In this document: in pieces, positions 1 to 10,084 of the stretch
How the letters are laid out: each line of letters begins with the position of its first letter
Numbering within the stretch: position 1 is the first letter of the stretch
From: Acanthosepion esculentum
Taxonomy: Eukaryota > Mollusca > Cephalopoda > Sepiida > Sepiidae
Assembly: GCA_964036315.1 (NCBI GenBank)
Contig: OZ038517.1
Location: 51,136,455 to 51,200,454, forward strand
Length of the DNA stretch: 64,000 nt
Direction: 5' to 3'
The notes under the pieces: model-generated
Database searches by the model: none
Seen by the model: only the letters and a program-made list of their open reading frames with translations
What the model was told of the DNA's origin: nothing
Made by a program: the position numbers and the translations under genes

Positions 1-127
1 TACATATCTACATTCTCTGGAATATGAATGTATAGAAACTACCGTGGACGCAAAGTGAGTTATCAGTTTCTCTGTTTGTTGTCATATAGAATTGATCCCC
101 CACTTATATTCACATTATAATTTCATG
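1..127 (+). repeat. Dispersed repeat block R, copy 1
   Basis: Contains ATTCTCTGGAATATGAATGT, then GATAGTTT-like text and AATTGATCCCCCACTTATA. The same order of motifs recurs at 5728-5876 and 18125-18275, each time next to a SINE tail, so it probably belongs to a composite repeat rather than to unique intron sequence. Confidence 0.6.
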
Positions 128-312
128 TTTGCTTATCAGATTCTGAGTAGGTTTGAATCCAGCTCTTCCCCCCCATCTGTGGGTTAATTAGTAAAATTTG
201 TATCACTAAAGCATTAGTATCCCCGCAAAAATTTCTTACAATCTAAAAATAATTTCTGGCTTTAAATAACCTGCAATGGGGTGATAAGTCATAAAAAACA
301 AATCGACCAACC
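128..312 (+). repeat. SINE 3' tail (type X2)
   Basis: Holds the conserved middle and tail module: TTTGAATCCAGCTCTT, a CTGTGGGTTAATTAGTAA segment, CTGGCTTTAAATAACCTGCAA and GGTGATAAGTC. The same module ends the 5S-headed SINEs at 5317 and 17737. The RNA-derived head is missing here. Confidence 0.65.
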
Positions 313-475
313 AAACAATACTACTACTACTGCTGCTATGATTATTACTACTGCTACTAGGGGGAAACAGTGCAACAGAAATAATAGAAAAAGAAGTCAA
401 CATTGATAATTTGAATAAACTTTGCTTAATTTTATTTTTTAGTAATTTTTTTTTTTTTTTTTTTTTTTTTTTAAG

Positions 476-655
476 GTGACCCCTTCATCAAAGGTTGTGG
501 GTGACATGGCACAGTTCATGGTACAGAACAAATTAAATGCCAAAGATGTTGAGGAACGAGCAGAAGAACTCTCTTTCCCTGTTTCTGTAGTAGAATATTT
601 CCAAGGATTGCTTGGCGAGCCACCAGGTGGATATCCTGAACCCCTAAGGACCAAG
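476..655 (+). CDS. PC: Pyruvate carboxylase, internal coding exon (end of carboxyltransferase domain)
   Basis: The exon encodes 60 residues in one frame, beginning [17 protein letters not shown] and ending EPLRTK. This matches the conserved end of the carboxyltransferase domain of animal pyruvate carboxylase. The enzyme is a biotin-dependent mitochondrial-matrix protein that carboxylates pyruvate to oxaloacetate for anaplerosis and gluconeogenesis. The acceptor AG is at 474-475 after an almost pure T tract of about 30 bases, and the donor GTAAGA starts at 656. The exon is exactly 180 bp, phase 0 at both ends. The first codon is GTG, so it is not a start; the N-terminal biotin carboxylase and most of the carboxyltransferase domain must lie upstream of the window. 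The next exon is 5.3 kb downstream. Identity is firm; the exact acceptor is supported by frame and by family alignment from memory. Confidence 0.95.
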
Positions 656-836
656 GTAAGACTGCATTTATTTTGTTGGATTTTTTTTTTTTTTTTTTTT
701 TTTTTAGAGTAAGGTTTATCCTGTACAAGGCCTGGGGGTGAGAGCACTCTATGTAGTGGGTTACATTAAGAATCAATTTATATGAATAGGAAAGGAAGAT
801 AAAAGATAATGGTTAACCCTAGACTTGAACAGGTTA

Positions 837-1550
837 AGATTATAGTGGTTGAGGAAACATCCCCATGGGAGTCAGTTCCTCAGAGCAGTAGTTCACGGGA
901 AGAAGCTGTTTGAGTAGAATTTTTCACCAGTGGAACACGGAGGGAATGTGGGTAGTTTGCTATGTGAGTAGCGTGGCAGGTGCTAACCATGAAGGTTGGA
1001 ACTAGCGGAACAAAGGAATATTGTTCATCTGAGCACTTTCTATGGAGGCAGTGATAGAGCAGCAAGAGACTTGCCACATCTCATCTGCGAGAGAGAGGTT
1101 GGAGGATGGGGAATAATTTGTTACCTGCAAAGACTCGGACATGCTTTAAAAAGGTATCGCGACTGGGAAGTGAGAACTGGACAGCTCCTACCCAAATATG
1201 AGAGCAGTTCTACATTTTCAGCCTGATCTGGTTCTTGTAAAGGCAGAGTATAGCAGAGATGCTTTTGGTCTCTATCATGACTGGAAAGTAAAGACTGGGC
1301 ACCTCCAGCCCAGATATAGCAGTAGTACTTCATTTTTGGACTAATCTGTCTCTTGTAAAGGCAGAGGATAGCAAGTTTCAGGTACTTACTGGAGCACTAC
1401 TGACCATTTTACTTGCATCTTTATCGATCGATCATATGTACAAAACTTCCTCTTGAGGTTGAGTGTGAGGTTAAGGCCCAATAGTGCCTCAAGACATGGT
1501 GCCTCCCTGATGGGATATCCGTTCATTGTGATTGGTGATAATAGTGACTA
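837..1550 (-). mobile_element. Non-LTR retrotransposon fragment (family B), antisense
   Basis: The minus strand encodes broken pieces similar to those at 47520-48160 and 49185-49510: shared text around AGAATTTTT/GAGTGGAACACGGAGGGAATG, the TTGGAGGATGGGGAATAATT segment and GAGACTGATCTGGTTCTTG. Family B copies further right carry the reverse-transcriptase YVDDT-type motif, which supports a LINE origin. No frame is open for long; it is an old 3' fragment. Confidence 0.55.
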
Positions 1551-1679
1551 ATCATGTAAATGTTCTCTTTAAGCATATTCCTGTAATTATTGGTAAAGGA
1601 CCATCAGTGAATTAAGGTGCCCAGAAAATAATGACATTTTACCAGAAATGATATAAACTCAAGTTAAATTAATAATGGG

Positions 1680-2902
1680 TTGGGGAATAAGTTGTGAGCG
1701 TTTTTCAAAATGTTTTATCGTTACAATGTTAAATTACATAGTCGGCATCATAATCTCCGTTGCTGTTGATAACATTTTCCCATTGGTCACAAAGTTTTTG
1801 TATTCCTTGACAATAAAAATCTCCTGGTTTTGAGCTGGAGAATTCATCCAATCAAACCCTCATTTCAACATCAGTATTGAATGTTACGCCACGTAAGGCA
1901 TTGAAAAAGATGAAAATCTTATTGTGCCAGGTCTAGCAAGTACAGAGGATGAGGCAACACTTCCCATCCAAATGGTTTTGGCCATAATGGCGATGTGAAA
2001 ATGGGTCTTGTGTCGAAGAACAACACTCTGTCGCTGATTTGGTCTTTTTTCTAAATTGCTCCTTGAAGACAGTGTAATTGTTGAATGTAGAGTTTGGCAT
2101 TTACCATTTGGTTTTGCTCAAGCAATTCATAATGAATTATGCCTTCCCAGTCCCACCATACACACAATATGGTCTTTCGAGGATGAAGGTCTTGTTTTAC
2201 TCGAGGTGTCACTTGCTTATTGGGGCTGTGCAATTCATTACGCTGTTTCATATTGACGGAAAGACACCATTTTTCATCGCCAGTGACAATGGGATAAAGG
2301 AAATGCTGTTTATGACCATATGTCGAGTGATGCCAAGCCAGCAACCTGGCTGCAATTGTTGCATGCTGATTCTTGTTGTGGTCATTCAACGCGTGTGGCA
2401 CCCATGAACCAAGTTTCTGAACTTTCCCCATTGAATGAACGTAATTTGCCACAGTTTTGCAATTGCGATTCATCAGTTCCTCCAATTCTTTGGTCATCTG
2501 ATGTGGATTTTCATGAAGCAACTGATTTAATTGTTCATCAAACTCGACTGGACCGAGGCGCTCCCCATTCTCCAGCTCGAAAGCATGAAAACCAATGTCA
2601 GGCAGTACTCTGAGGCATTGTGCCATCTCCATGCACGTCACAGACCTCACGAGCTGCTTTGACAGTGTTAACTCCTCAATTGTATGCAAAAAGCAAAAGG
2701 TGTCAAAAATGAATAGTTTTGTTTACTTGACATTCCATTTTAGGGGTCTGAAATACAACCAAAAAGTAATTAAATAAACAAAAATCATACATATATGTAA
2801 ATGTTAGAACAACACTTACTTGTTGTTCTAAAACATCCGTCAAATGTTTGGCTTCCCAAAGATATTTTACTATCAAATAAACACTCACGACTTATTCCCC
2901 AA
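1680..2902 (-). mobile_element. Mariner-family DNA transposon, full-length but dead
   Basis: Terminal inverted repeats of about 26 bp are visible: TTGGGGAATAAGTTGTGAGC at 1680 and its inverse ACTCACGACTTATTCCCCAA ending at 2902. The 1.2-kb length fits mariner. The minus strand between them encodes a mariner transposase. A TA target duplication is not clear at the boundaries I chose, so the true ends may be a few bases further out. Confidence 0.85.
1745..2689 (-). pseudogene. Mariner transposase pseudogene
   Basis: An open stretch of 212 codons (2051-2689) contains mariner hallmarks: the N-terminal HTH region, VTGDEKWC with the first catalytic Asp, NKQVTPRVKQDLHPRK and CVWWDWEGIIHYELL. Beyond 2051 the homology continues down to about 1745 but with stops and shifts. 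Where family members carry the HDNARPH motif with the second catalytic Asp, this copy reads HKTHFHIA. The region matching the third motif keeps an Asp in LLDLA. It cannot encode an active enzyme. The transposase would cut and paste the element at TA sites. Confidence 0.85.
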
Positions 2903-3159
2903 CTGTTGTAGCATATACCTACAGACAATAATGGCTATGTCCCTATTCACATAAATAGAGTAGTAAATACTGTATGTTGGTCTGCAGTTGGAGATTTATT
3001 GTGGAATTCAGTTGACTCACTTCTAGCTATTGACTACTACTACTTCTGCATGCTGCTGGTGAATGTCATATGTGCTGTTCTTGTTCTAAGTATTATCGTT
3101 CATTACCAACCTTCGTGTGATTATTCTATTCAGTAACCTTCCCTAGATTACAACACCAA

Positions 3160-3360
3160 CCCAATACAAATGAAAGTTGTCCTGAATGGCAACTCCTCTA
3201 AATCTTTTTGTACTAAAACTGGTGTGCTCCAGGGCTTGGATCTACTTTGTCCTTAATTTTCATCAATGACCTTCCTGATGTCATCACTTCTCAACACAGT
3301 GTCTATGCTGATGACACAACTATTTACACCTGTCTCAATAGTACCAGGTAACAGCAAAAT
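3160..3360 (+). mobile_element. LINE reverse-transcriptase core fragment
   Basis: In shifting frames the + strand encodes TGVLQG, then FINDLPDVITSQ and VYADDTTIYTCLNST. YADD is the catalytic palm motif of reverse transcriptase, and the FINDLP-YADDT spacing is typical of CR1/jockey-like non-LTR elements. Stops and a frame change show it is dead. The stretch 3361-4060 that follows shows no recognisable coding sequence. Confidence 0.75.
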
Positions 3361-4079
3361 TGTTCAAATTGTGTAGCAGCTTGAGATGATTGTCCATCCC
3401 ACAAAATGTTTAATATCTAAAAAACTGCTAAACTAATTGAGTTTCTTTTCTACAGGTTTTCATATAAGACGTTTAGCCATCTTGACACCATTTGTTGTAA
3501 GAATAACGGAAAAACCTTTTGAGTTATTCAGCTGAAAAGAGAACAGGTTAAAATCATTTTGTGTCAGCCCCACTATATCTTCCCAACTGAGCAATAGTGA
3601 GAGGAAATAGATCATTCAGGCCTTCAGTAGTGGTACCAACATTCATACTCTTCAAGGTCCATTCACGAACCATCAAGAGAACAGTGGATAAGTTTAAAAA
3701 GGAGGTAGCAGGAAAAGTGAATCAGGAGGTCACAACAGGAAGAGGGATCATTATTTCAACTTAGAGCTAAATCCATTCTTATTGTTCGAAGTAGAGTCCA
3801 GTAGTGTTACAAAGACCTTGGAGAATTCCAGTAAGATATCTTTAATCATTTCTAAGATACCAAGGTTCAAAGCTTAATCTAACGGCTGGACAATTTTGGT
3901 GTTGCATGATTTGGACAATTTTGCTGTTACACTTGGTAAGTCTAATCGGTTTGATAATGTCAAATTGGCAGCTGATTTAAAAAAAAAAAAAAAAATGGCC
4001 TACAGTCTGCTGTTACCGTGATGCAAGGAATGACTTGCTAATTTTAACACCTCTGCAATGAAACTTCTCTCTATTAATC

Positions 4080-4790
4080 ATGGCTGATGCTGACCTCCAG
4101 GAGAGTGAGTCATTGTGTCTTCTTAGGCTAGCATTCTCTGCTGACGTGACATGGAAAGATTATATTGAATCACTTGCTAGGTCTACTGCTAGGAAAGTTG
4201 GTTCACTGTGTCATGTTAGACAGTTTTTCTCTCCAGAATCTATTCTGCATATTTCTAAGACTACCATTTGTGAATGCTTTGAATATTTCTGCCATATATG
4301 GTCCAGTGCTCTTGCTATATACTTAGAGATACTTGATAAAATCCAAAGAATCGGCAATATTACTGGTCCTGAGCTAGCACCTCTGCTTCAGTCACATTCC
4401 CACTGCTGTAATATAGCTTCTCTCTGCCTTTTTATACTTTAGTGCTAATTGTTCTGATGAAATTTTTGCTGTAGTACCTGAACTTTATGAATTTAAACAC
4501 AGTACTAAATTGGTGACAAGGCCTCATCAATTTACAGTTAAATTGGTCAGATGCTAACAGTTCTCACACTTCTCACTTGTGTCCCTCCGTTTCGGCTTCC
4601 ATGCATTCCAGCTAATTTTGATTTTCAAAAATTTAAATCGTTATCTACTGTCTTCTAGATTCATCTTTGTTTATTTTTTTCTCACTCCGTAATAATATTT
4701 TTCTTTTTCTTATTCTTTCGCACCGAGGTCACCACCTTGTGTCTTAGTGGCTTTATTGCCTTACTTGGGATGTAATGAGTAAAAAAAAAA
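4080..4790 (+). mobile_element. LINE 3' end (family A, CR1/jockey-like), C-terminal ORF2 fragment
   Basis: A 120-codon open stretch (4080-4442) encodes the LINE ORF2 C-terminus: the LRLAFSADVTWKDYIESLA segment, SLCHVRQFFSPESILHI, CHIWSS, DKIQRIGNITG. The better preserved copy at 52178 has the same order. Homology continues to the 3' terminus CTTGGGATGTAATGAGTAAA and an A tract at about 4778. Several independent copies in this window end at the same point, which marks the true 3' end of the element. Confidence 0.8.
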
Positions 4791-4839
4791 AGAAAAGTTC
4801 TTTATTCTGTTCATTACTTCAGTTTGCATACTGTAAACA

Positions 4840-5275
4840 TCGGCTTGTTACCGAGTGGTTATTAGAACGTTTGCTTTTCGATCCTGAGACCCGGGTTCGA
4901 ATCTCGCCAGGGTCGATTACTCAGGAAGATCTCGGTGTGGGACACCTTTGGAAAGTGCCTGAAATCCAGCCCACATATTGACCCAAGCCTTGTGAATGAA
5001 ATTGGGTAGACAATTATTTGGGAGCTGTCGATAGTTGTGCTAACATGAAGTCACAAGTCATCGTGACTGAGGGTTTGAACATATTGGCCCTGTTGAAGCT
5101 GTCAGATAATATACTCTCTCCCAGGAACTGTAACTAAGTACTGCTCAGCATAGATGCAGTATAAACCACAGGTAGGCTCTGTGGGTATTGAACAAACAGA
5201 AATGGGCCTGAGCTGGCGTCTGCAATAGGGATTGGCTCGCCATCCTAGCTGACATTATACCATAAATACAGTACA
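4840..5275 (+). repeat. tRNA-derived SINE (family A), near full length
   Basis: The head carries RNA polymerase III promoter boxes: an A-box-like TTACCGAGTGGTTATTAG and a B box GGGTTCGAATCTC at 4890-4902. The body follows with CTGAAATCCAGCCCACATAT, AGTCACAAGTCATCGTGACTG and a CTGCAATAGGGATTG 3' part. The body recurs inverted at 17455-17725 and a related head at 18375-18550. The head does not fold into a full tRNA cloverleaf, so it is a SINE and not a tRNA gene. Confidence 0.8.
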
Positions 5276-5316
5276 AGTAACGTTTTATTTATTTTTCATT
5301 TTATTCATTTTGAAAG

Positions 5317-5712
5317 GCTTACTGCCATATAGCGTTAAAATGCTGGTTCCTGTACAGTCACCGAAGTTAAGCAAAGTTATGTCTAGTCAGTTCTTTGTTG
5401 GGTGACAGTGTGGGAATAATAGGTACTGTAAGCTTGGATGTGTGGATGGTGTAAGAGATAATGGTTTGGAATTGTTAGTCAGAGAGCAGTGTTCCAATTC
5501 TGGTCAGATTTGTTATATTCACTTACATGTAAATACCTTTGGGAAAGGCATGAATCCACCTCTTCTACCCCCAGCTATGGGTTAATTAGTAAGACTTGTA
5601 TTACTAAACCACTATTATCTTAAAAAAAAAAAATTAAAATCTAAAAATGTATTCTGGCTTTAAACAACCTGCAAAGGGTTGATAAGCCATAAAAAACCGA
5701 ATCAATCAATTA
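5317..5712 (+). repeat. 5S rRNA-headed composite SINE, copy 1
   Basis: Positions 5317-5435 (119 bp) align along their length with animal 5S rRNA: CACCGAAGTTAAGCAAAGTT is the box A region and TTGGGTGACAG is the intermediate element, ending GTACTGTAAGCTT. A tRNA-like segment follows (GGATGGTGTAAGAGATAATGG), then the shared middle CTTTGGGAAAGGCATGAATCC, AGCTATGGGTTAATTAGTAA, and the tail AAACAACCTGCAAAGGGTTG. The better preserved copy is at 17737. Confidence 0.85.
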
Positions 5713-5727
5713 ATTAAATACTGATTA

Positions 5728-5876
5728 GTTGCACAGGCATGTCTTTTAGATTTATTTATATTCTCTGGAATATAAATGTATAGTATCTTCCATGACCAGA
5801 AAGTGAGGGATCTGTTTGTATATTGATTTTAATATAGAATTGATCCCCCACTTTATATAAACATAATTTCTTTTCG
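5728..5876 (+). repeat. Dispersed repeat block R, copy 2
   Basis: Follows the 5S-headed SINE directly, as copy 3 does at 18125. Shared strings include GCATGTCTTTTAGATTT, ATTCTCTGGAATATAAATGT and AATTGATCCCCCACTTTATA. The repeated adjacency suggests that block R is part of, or was mobilised with, that SINE. Confidence 0.6.
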
Positions 5877-5959
5877 TTAATCAAATTCTAATTCGATATG
5901 TATGTACCTCTTGTAGACATTTTAACAGGGACATTTTTTTTTTTTTTTGCTTCTTCCAG

Positions 5960-6208
5960 ATTCTGAAAGGAATTCCCAAGATAAATGGGCGTCCTGGTGC
6001 CACAATGGAACCATTTGATTTTGATAAACTCCGGGAAGAACTGAAAGAGAAATTCGGTTTCAATGTTCACGAAGCTGATATCATGAGTGCTGCTCTCTAT
6101 CCCAAAGTGCTCACAGATTACCTGGAGTTCCGTGCAAAATATGGACCAGTTGAGTGCCTAGCAACTAAGTTATTCTTTGTTGGACCAAGAATGGCTCAAG
6201 AATGTGAG
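5960..6208 (+). CDS. PC: Pyruvate carboxylase, internal coding exon (carboxyltransferase/tetramerisation region)
   Basis: The exon encodes 83 residues starting ILKGIPKINGRPGATM and ending GPRMAQECE. It continues directly from the LRTK end of the previous exon. It covers the helical segment after the carboxyltransferase barrel and the start of the central tetramerisation (allosteric) domain; the ALYPKV and YGPVE stretches correspond to conserved positions in animal pyruvate carboxylases. The acceptor is a T-rich tract ending CCAG at 5956-5959. The end is set by frame and homology: E at 6206-6208 must join V of the next exon to give the family pattern E-V-E-x-E-R-G-K. This forces a donor GTTCGT at 6209, which is weak because positions +3 to +6 do not match the usual GTAAGT. 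A GTGAGG at 6204 would be a better donor but breaks the frame. Confidence 0.93.
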
Positions 6209-6214
6209 GTTCGT
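6209..6214 (+). promoter_or_regulatory. Weak 5' splice site of pyruvate carboxylase intron
   Basis: The exon-intron junction reads GAG|GTTCGT. Only GT and the final T fit the animal donor consensus. It is followed at once by more than 1.4 kb of U-rich sequence. The site is inferred from reading frame and protein continuity, not from transcript data. Confidence 0.7.
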
Positions 6215-6290
6215 CTTTGACATTTTCACTCTTATTATTATTATTACTATTTCTTTTCAATTTTTTAAAAATTTTTTCTTGTTTTAATAT

Positions 6291-7626
6291 ATTTTTGCTT
6301 TTTAATGTTTATTTTTGTTTTTAATGTTTGTTTTTTGTTGCTTTTTTAATGTTTGTTTTTTGTTGCTTTTTTAATGTTTGTTTTTTGTTTGCTTTTTTAA
6401 TGTTTGTTTTTTGTTTGCTTTTTTAATGTTTGTTTTTTGTTTGCTTTTTTAATGTTTGTTTTTTGTTTGCTTTTTTAAGGTTTGTTTTTAATGTTTGTTT
6501 TTTGTTTGCTTTTTTAATGTTTGTTTTTTGTTTGCTTTTTTAATGTTTGTTTTTTGTTTGCTTTTTTAATGTTTGTTTTTTGTTTGCTTTTTTAATGTTT
6601 GTTTTTTGTTTGCTTTTTTAATGTTTGTTTTTTGTTTGCTTTTTTAATGTTTGTTTTTTGTTTGCTTTTTTAATGTTTTTGTTTGCTTTTTTAATGTTTG
6701 TTTTTGTTTGCATTTTTAATGTTTGTTTTTTGTTGCTTTTTTAATGTTTGTTTTTTGTTGCTTTTTTAATGTTTGTTTTTTGTTGCTTTTTTAATGTTTG
6801 TTTTTTGTTGCTTTTTTAATGTTTGTTTTTTGTTTGCTTTTTTAATGTTTGTTTTTTGTTTGCTTTTTTAATGTTTGTTTTTTGTTTGCTTTTTTAATGT
6901 TTGTTTTTTGTTTGCTTTTTTAATGTTTGTTTTTTGTTTGCTTTTTTAATGTTTGTTTTTTGTTTGCTTTTTTAATGTTTGTTTTTGTTGCTTTTTTAAT
7001 GTTTGTTTTTTGTTTGCTTTTTTAATGTTTGTTTTTTGTTTGCTTTTTTAATGTTTGTTTTTTGTTTGCTTTTTTAATGTTTGTTTTTTGTTTGCTTTTT
7101 TAATGTTTGTTTTTTGTTTGCTTTTTTAATGTTTGTTTTTTGTTTGCTTTTTTAATGTTTGTTTTTTGTTTGCTTTTTTAATGTTTGTTTGCTTTTTTAA
7201 TGTTTGTTTTTTGTTTGCTTTTTTAATGTTTGTTTTTTGTTTGCTTTTTTAATGTTTGTTTTTTGTTTGCTTTTTTAATGTTTGTTTTTTGTTTGCTTTT
7301 TTAATGTTTGTTTTTGTTTGCTTTTTTAATGTTTGTTTTTTGTTTGCTTTTTTAATGTTTGTTTTTTGTTTGCTTTTTTAATGTTTGTTTTTGTTTTTTT
7401 AATGTTTGTTTTTTGTTTGCTTTTTTAATGTTTGTTTTTTGTTTGCTTTTTTAATGTTTGTTTTTTGTTTGCTTTTTTAATGTTTGTTTTTTGTTTGCTT
7501 TTTTAATGTTTGTTTTTTGTTTGCTTTTTTAATGTTTGTTTTTTGTTTGCTTTTTTAATGTTTGTTTTTTGTTGCTTTTTTAATGTTTGTTTTTTGTTGC
7601 TTTTTTAATGTTTGTTTTTTAATGTA
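6291..7626 (+). repeat. Intronic U-rich minisatellite, 25-26 bp unit, about 52 copies
   Basis: The unit is TTTGTTTTTTG, then T(T)GC and TTTTTTAATG. It comes in a 26-bp form (TTTGC) and a 25-bp form (TTGC), plus a few shortened units (for example near 6675, 7187 and 7390). The forms occur in blocks: 25-mers at the left, near 6720-6830 and at the right end, 26-mers elsewhere. This indicates expansion of sub-blocks. It lies in the pyruvate carboxylase intron just after the weak donor. Confidence 0.95.
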
Positions 7627-7790
7627 GTTTATTTTGCAGTTAATGTTTTTTTTTTTGCTTATTAATACTATTTTTTGCTATTTAATGTTTATGAAAATTT
7701 TGTATGTAACTTTCTTGAAATTTTGTTCTACTGTGGGTGAATATGTCTGTAGACAGCAGGCAAGCTGAATTTTATATATATATATATTAA

Positions 7791-7930
7791 GAGAGAGTTA
7801 GCTTATAACACAAACACTAGGAACTGACATTTCAATGTCTTGAAAATGTACATAAAAATATATATATATAATTTTTTTTTTTCAAGACATTGAAATGTTT
7901 TATATTTGTGTTATAAGCTAACTCTCTCTC
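7791..7930. repeat. Fold-back repeat with (TA)n apex
   Basis: Left arm 7791-7844 (GAGAGAGTTAGCTTATAACA..., CATTTCAATGTCTTGAAAA) pairs with right arm 7881-7930 (TTCAAGACATTGAAATG..., TGTTATAAGCTAACTCTC). There is one unpaired segment in the left arm and an AT-rich apex. Confidence 0.8.
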
Positions 7931-7931
7931 A

Positions 7932-7959
<28 letters not shown>

Positions 7960-7962
<3 letters not shown>

Positions 7963-8277
7963 GTACATTTTCAAGACATTGAAGTATCAATTCCTAGTGT
8001 TTGTATTATAAGCTAACTCTAAGCTAAATATTTTAATGTTTGTTTTTTGATTTTTAATGTTTTTGTGTTTTTGCTTTTTAATATTTTTGAAAATGTTGTA
8101 TCTAACTTTTTTCCAATTTTGTTTTTCTTGTGTGAATGAATATGTCTATAAAAATTCAGATCACCTGCTGTCAATATATATATATATATATATATATATT
8201 TATTATGTACATTTTCAAGACATTGAAGTATCAATTCCTAGTGTTTGTACTATAAGCTAACTCTAAGCTAAAATATT
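7960..8277 (+). repeat. Direct repeat pair related to the neighbouring fold-back
   Basis: Two near-identical 70-bp segments, 7960-8030 and 8207-8277, each read TTATGTACATTTTCAAGACA, then TTCCTAGTGTTTGTA and ATAAGCTAACTCTAAGCTAA, and each is preceded by (TA)n. They share the arm sequence of the fold-back at 7791. One family was thus copied three times within 500 bp. Confidence 0.8.
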
Positions 8278-8865
8278 GTTGATTCATCTTTGTATAATAC
8301 TAATAAAAAAAATCCTCACCTTATGAACATTATAGAGAAACTGATGTGCAACAAAATTAACCTTATTTACCTGTGCTGATACATTTTCAGCTGGTAATTT
8401 GATCAGGTCTGCAGTTGAGCCGGGGTTCGTCGCCCGAGACGCAGAGATAAAAAAAAATAGCTAAATATTCTTTTGCTGATAGATTTTTTTTACTCCTGTG
8501 GCAGTGGAGACTTCAGGGGTTATTGGTCCTCGTTCGATGGTGTTCCTTCGGAGGATTGGCGTGATTTCGTCTCGATTAAGGAATGAGCCTCGCGAAACGG
8601 AGTGGCTCCTGCAGCGTGTCTCACTGGCGACGGTTCGAGGTAATGCTTTCTCCATCATAGCGGCTGGCAGAGGATAGAAAAAAAAATTTGTTTATAGTTA
8701 CGTTGTTCTGGAATTGTCATCATTGGTCGACTGAACGTGCTTTGTTTCAATTATTGTTTCCCTGAGATTGAACTTACCATTTCTTTTTATACTATAATGT
8801 ATTTCGCTGTTATCCAATAAACCTCAGTTTTAATTACTAATTAAATACAATTTTGTTTGTTGTAG
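8278..8865 (+). other. Rest of intron: includes a CpG-rich block at 8400-8660
   Basis: Mostly AT-rich with no gene. 8400-8660 stands out by many CG dinucleotides. It has a 65-codon minus-strand open stretch (8461-8658) that resembles nothing I recognise and has no splice or promoter context. It may be a fragment of an unrecognised repeat. Confidence 0.35.
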
Positions 8866-9006
8866 GTGGAGATTGAGAGAGGAAAGACATTGCACATCAA
8901 AACTTTGGCAGTTGGTGATATTGGTGATGATGGACGAAGAGAAGTCTTCTTCGAACTTAATGGACAGTTACGTTCTGTAAGAATAATGGATGAGAAAGCA
9001 ATGAAG
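8866..9006 (+). CDS. PC: Pyruvate carboxylase, internal coding exon (tetramerisation domain)
   Basis: The exon encodes 47 residues in phase 0, starting [16 protein letters not shown] and ending DEKAMK. The ERGKTLHIK and [10 protein letters not shown] motifs are strongly conserved in pyruvate carboxylases and form the strands that close the tetramerisation domain just before the mobile biotin carrier domain. The acceptor is TTTGTTGTAG at 8856-8865, and the donor GTTAGT starts at 9007. The 141-bp length keeps the frame with both neighbours. It lies between a 2.7-kb intron full of tandem repeat and a 3.2-kb intron. No frame damage is seen. Confidence 0.95.
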
Positions 9007-9189
9007 GTTAGTTCCAATTTGTCAGCAGAGAAATGTGGTGTCTTTTGTGCTGCTGGAATTACCGATTCTTACTAATATGTCAAGAAAAAAACTTAATTTT
9101 TTTTTCTGTAAATGTCAACTTGGGTCCTCATATAAATTTTCAATCCTGCCTTTTTATTTTGGGGAAAGATATCTTTTTTTAGAAATGTT

Positions 9190-9535
9190 CTTGCAGCTAA
9201 AGTTCTTTGGTACCCAGCCAACCAGGTTAATGCTCCTTGGTACCAAGCTGACTGGCTTAATGTTCTTGGTACAGCTTTTTAGATACCCAACTGACTGGCC
9301 TGATCTTCCTAACTGACCAGCCTAATTTTCCTTGGTACCCACTCGTCTGGCCTAATATTCTTGGTACACAGCAAAGCTTCCAAGTCTTCCTTGGTACCCA
9401 TCCGACCAGCTTAAACTTCCTTGGTAGCCAGCCGGTCAGCCTAACACTTTGGTATCTACCCAAATGGCTTAATCTTCCTAGGTAACCTGATGACCGACCT
9501 TATCCTCCATGGTACCCAGCTTACTGAGTTGGTCA
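9190..9535 (+). repeat. Degenerate tandem array, about 32-bp unit
   Basis: About ten diverged repeats of a unit like TTCCTTGGTACCCAGCCGAC followed by GGCTTAAT. Spacing varies from about 28 to 36 bp. It begins about 180 bp past the 8866-9006 exon. The divergence suggests an old array. Minus-strand open frame through it is a by-product. Confidence 0.8.
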
Positions 9536-10084
9536 GGCAGTAGGCTTCCTGCTCTCACTGTGTGTTCACTTATTGCAAAATGTTTTGGAATGTTGTTTTG
9601 AAACTGCTAAGCAGTCTTTACATAGACTAACAAATTTGAGGAGCCTGCTACCAAATTCCTCAGAAAGTTTTGTTAAATTTTGAGTTAACTTTCTTCTGGG
9701 CAAACATGGGTGCTTGACACATGTTTCAAGGCTGGCTGAAAATTATTCCCAGACTGGTATTCAGGACAAACAATAACTAACAGAAGGTGGGGAAAATGTC
9801 ACATTGTTTCGGCTGTTGTGTCCATCATCAGTTGCTTGTAGATTTGGCTAACCTGCATTGAATTTTGAACTGAATTCTTTATTTAATCTACAGGCATAGA
9901 TAGTTCTCATTCCACTAATCATGTCCTGGGATATTTCATTCAGTTTCAATTTAGTATTGCTCAGTATTTGCCAAAATAGTGTTTACACAGAGTTCAAGTA
10001 TACACTGCCCGGTCTAGGTATTGAACTCCTAATTACGTGAAAATTGCCTAGTGGATTCAAGTATCTGTTTGTGAGTTTGGTATA

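Noticed and set aside
2051..2689. Intact 212-codon transposase gene
   Set aside because: The frame ends before the second and third catalytic motifs, and the following homologous sequence is shifted and has lost the second Asp motif.
4845..4917. tRNA gene at the A/B boxes
   Set aside because: No acceptor-stem pairing, and the sequence continues into a SINE body that recurs at 17455.
6203..6208. Alternative pyruvate carboxylase donor GTGAGG at 6204
   Set aside because: It fits the consensus better but breaks the phase with the next exon, which is phase 0 and matches the family only after GAG.
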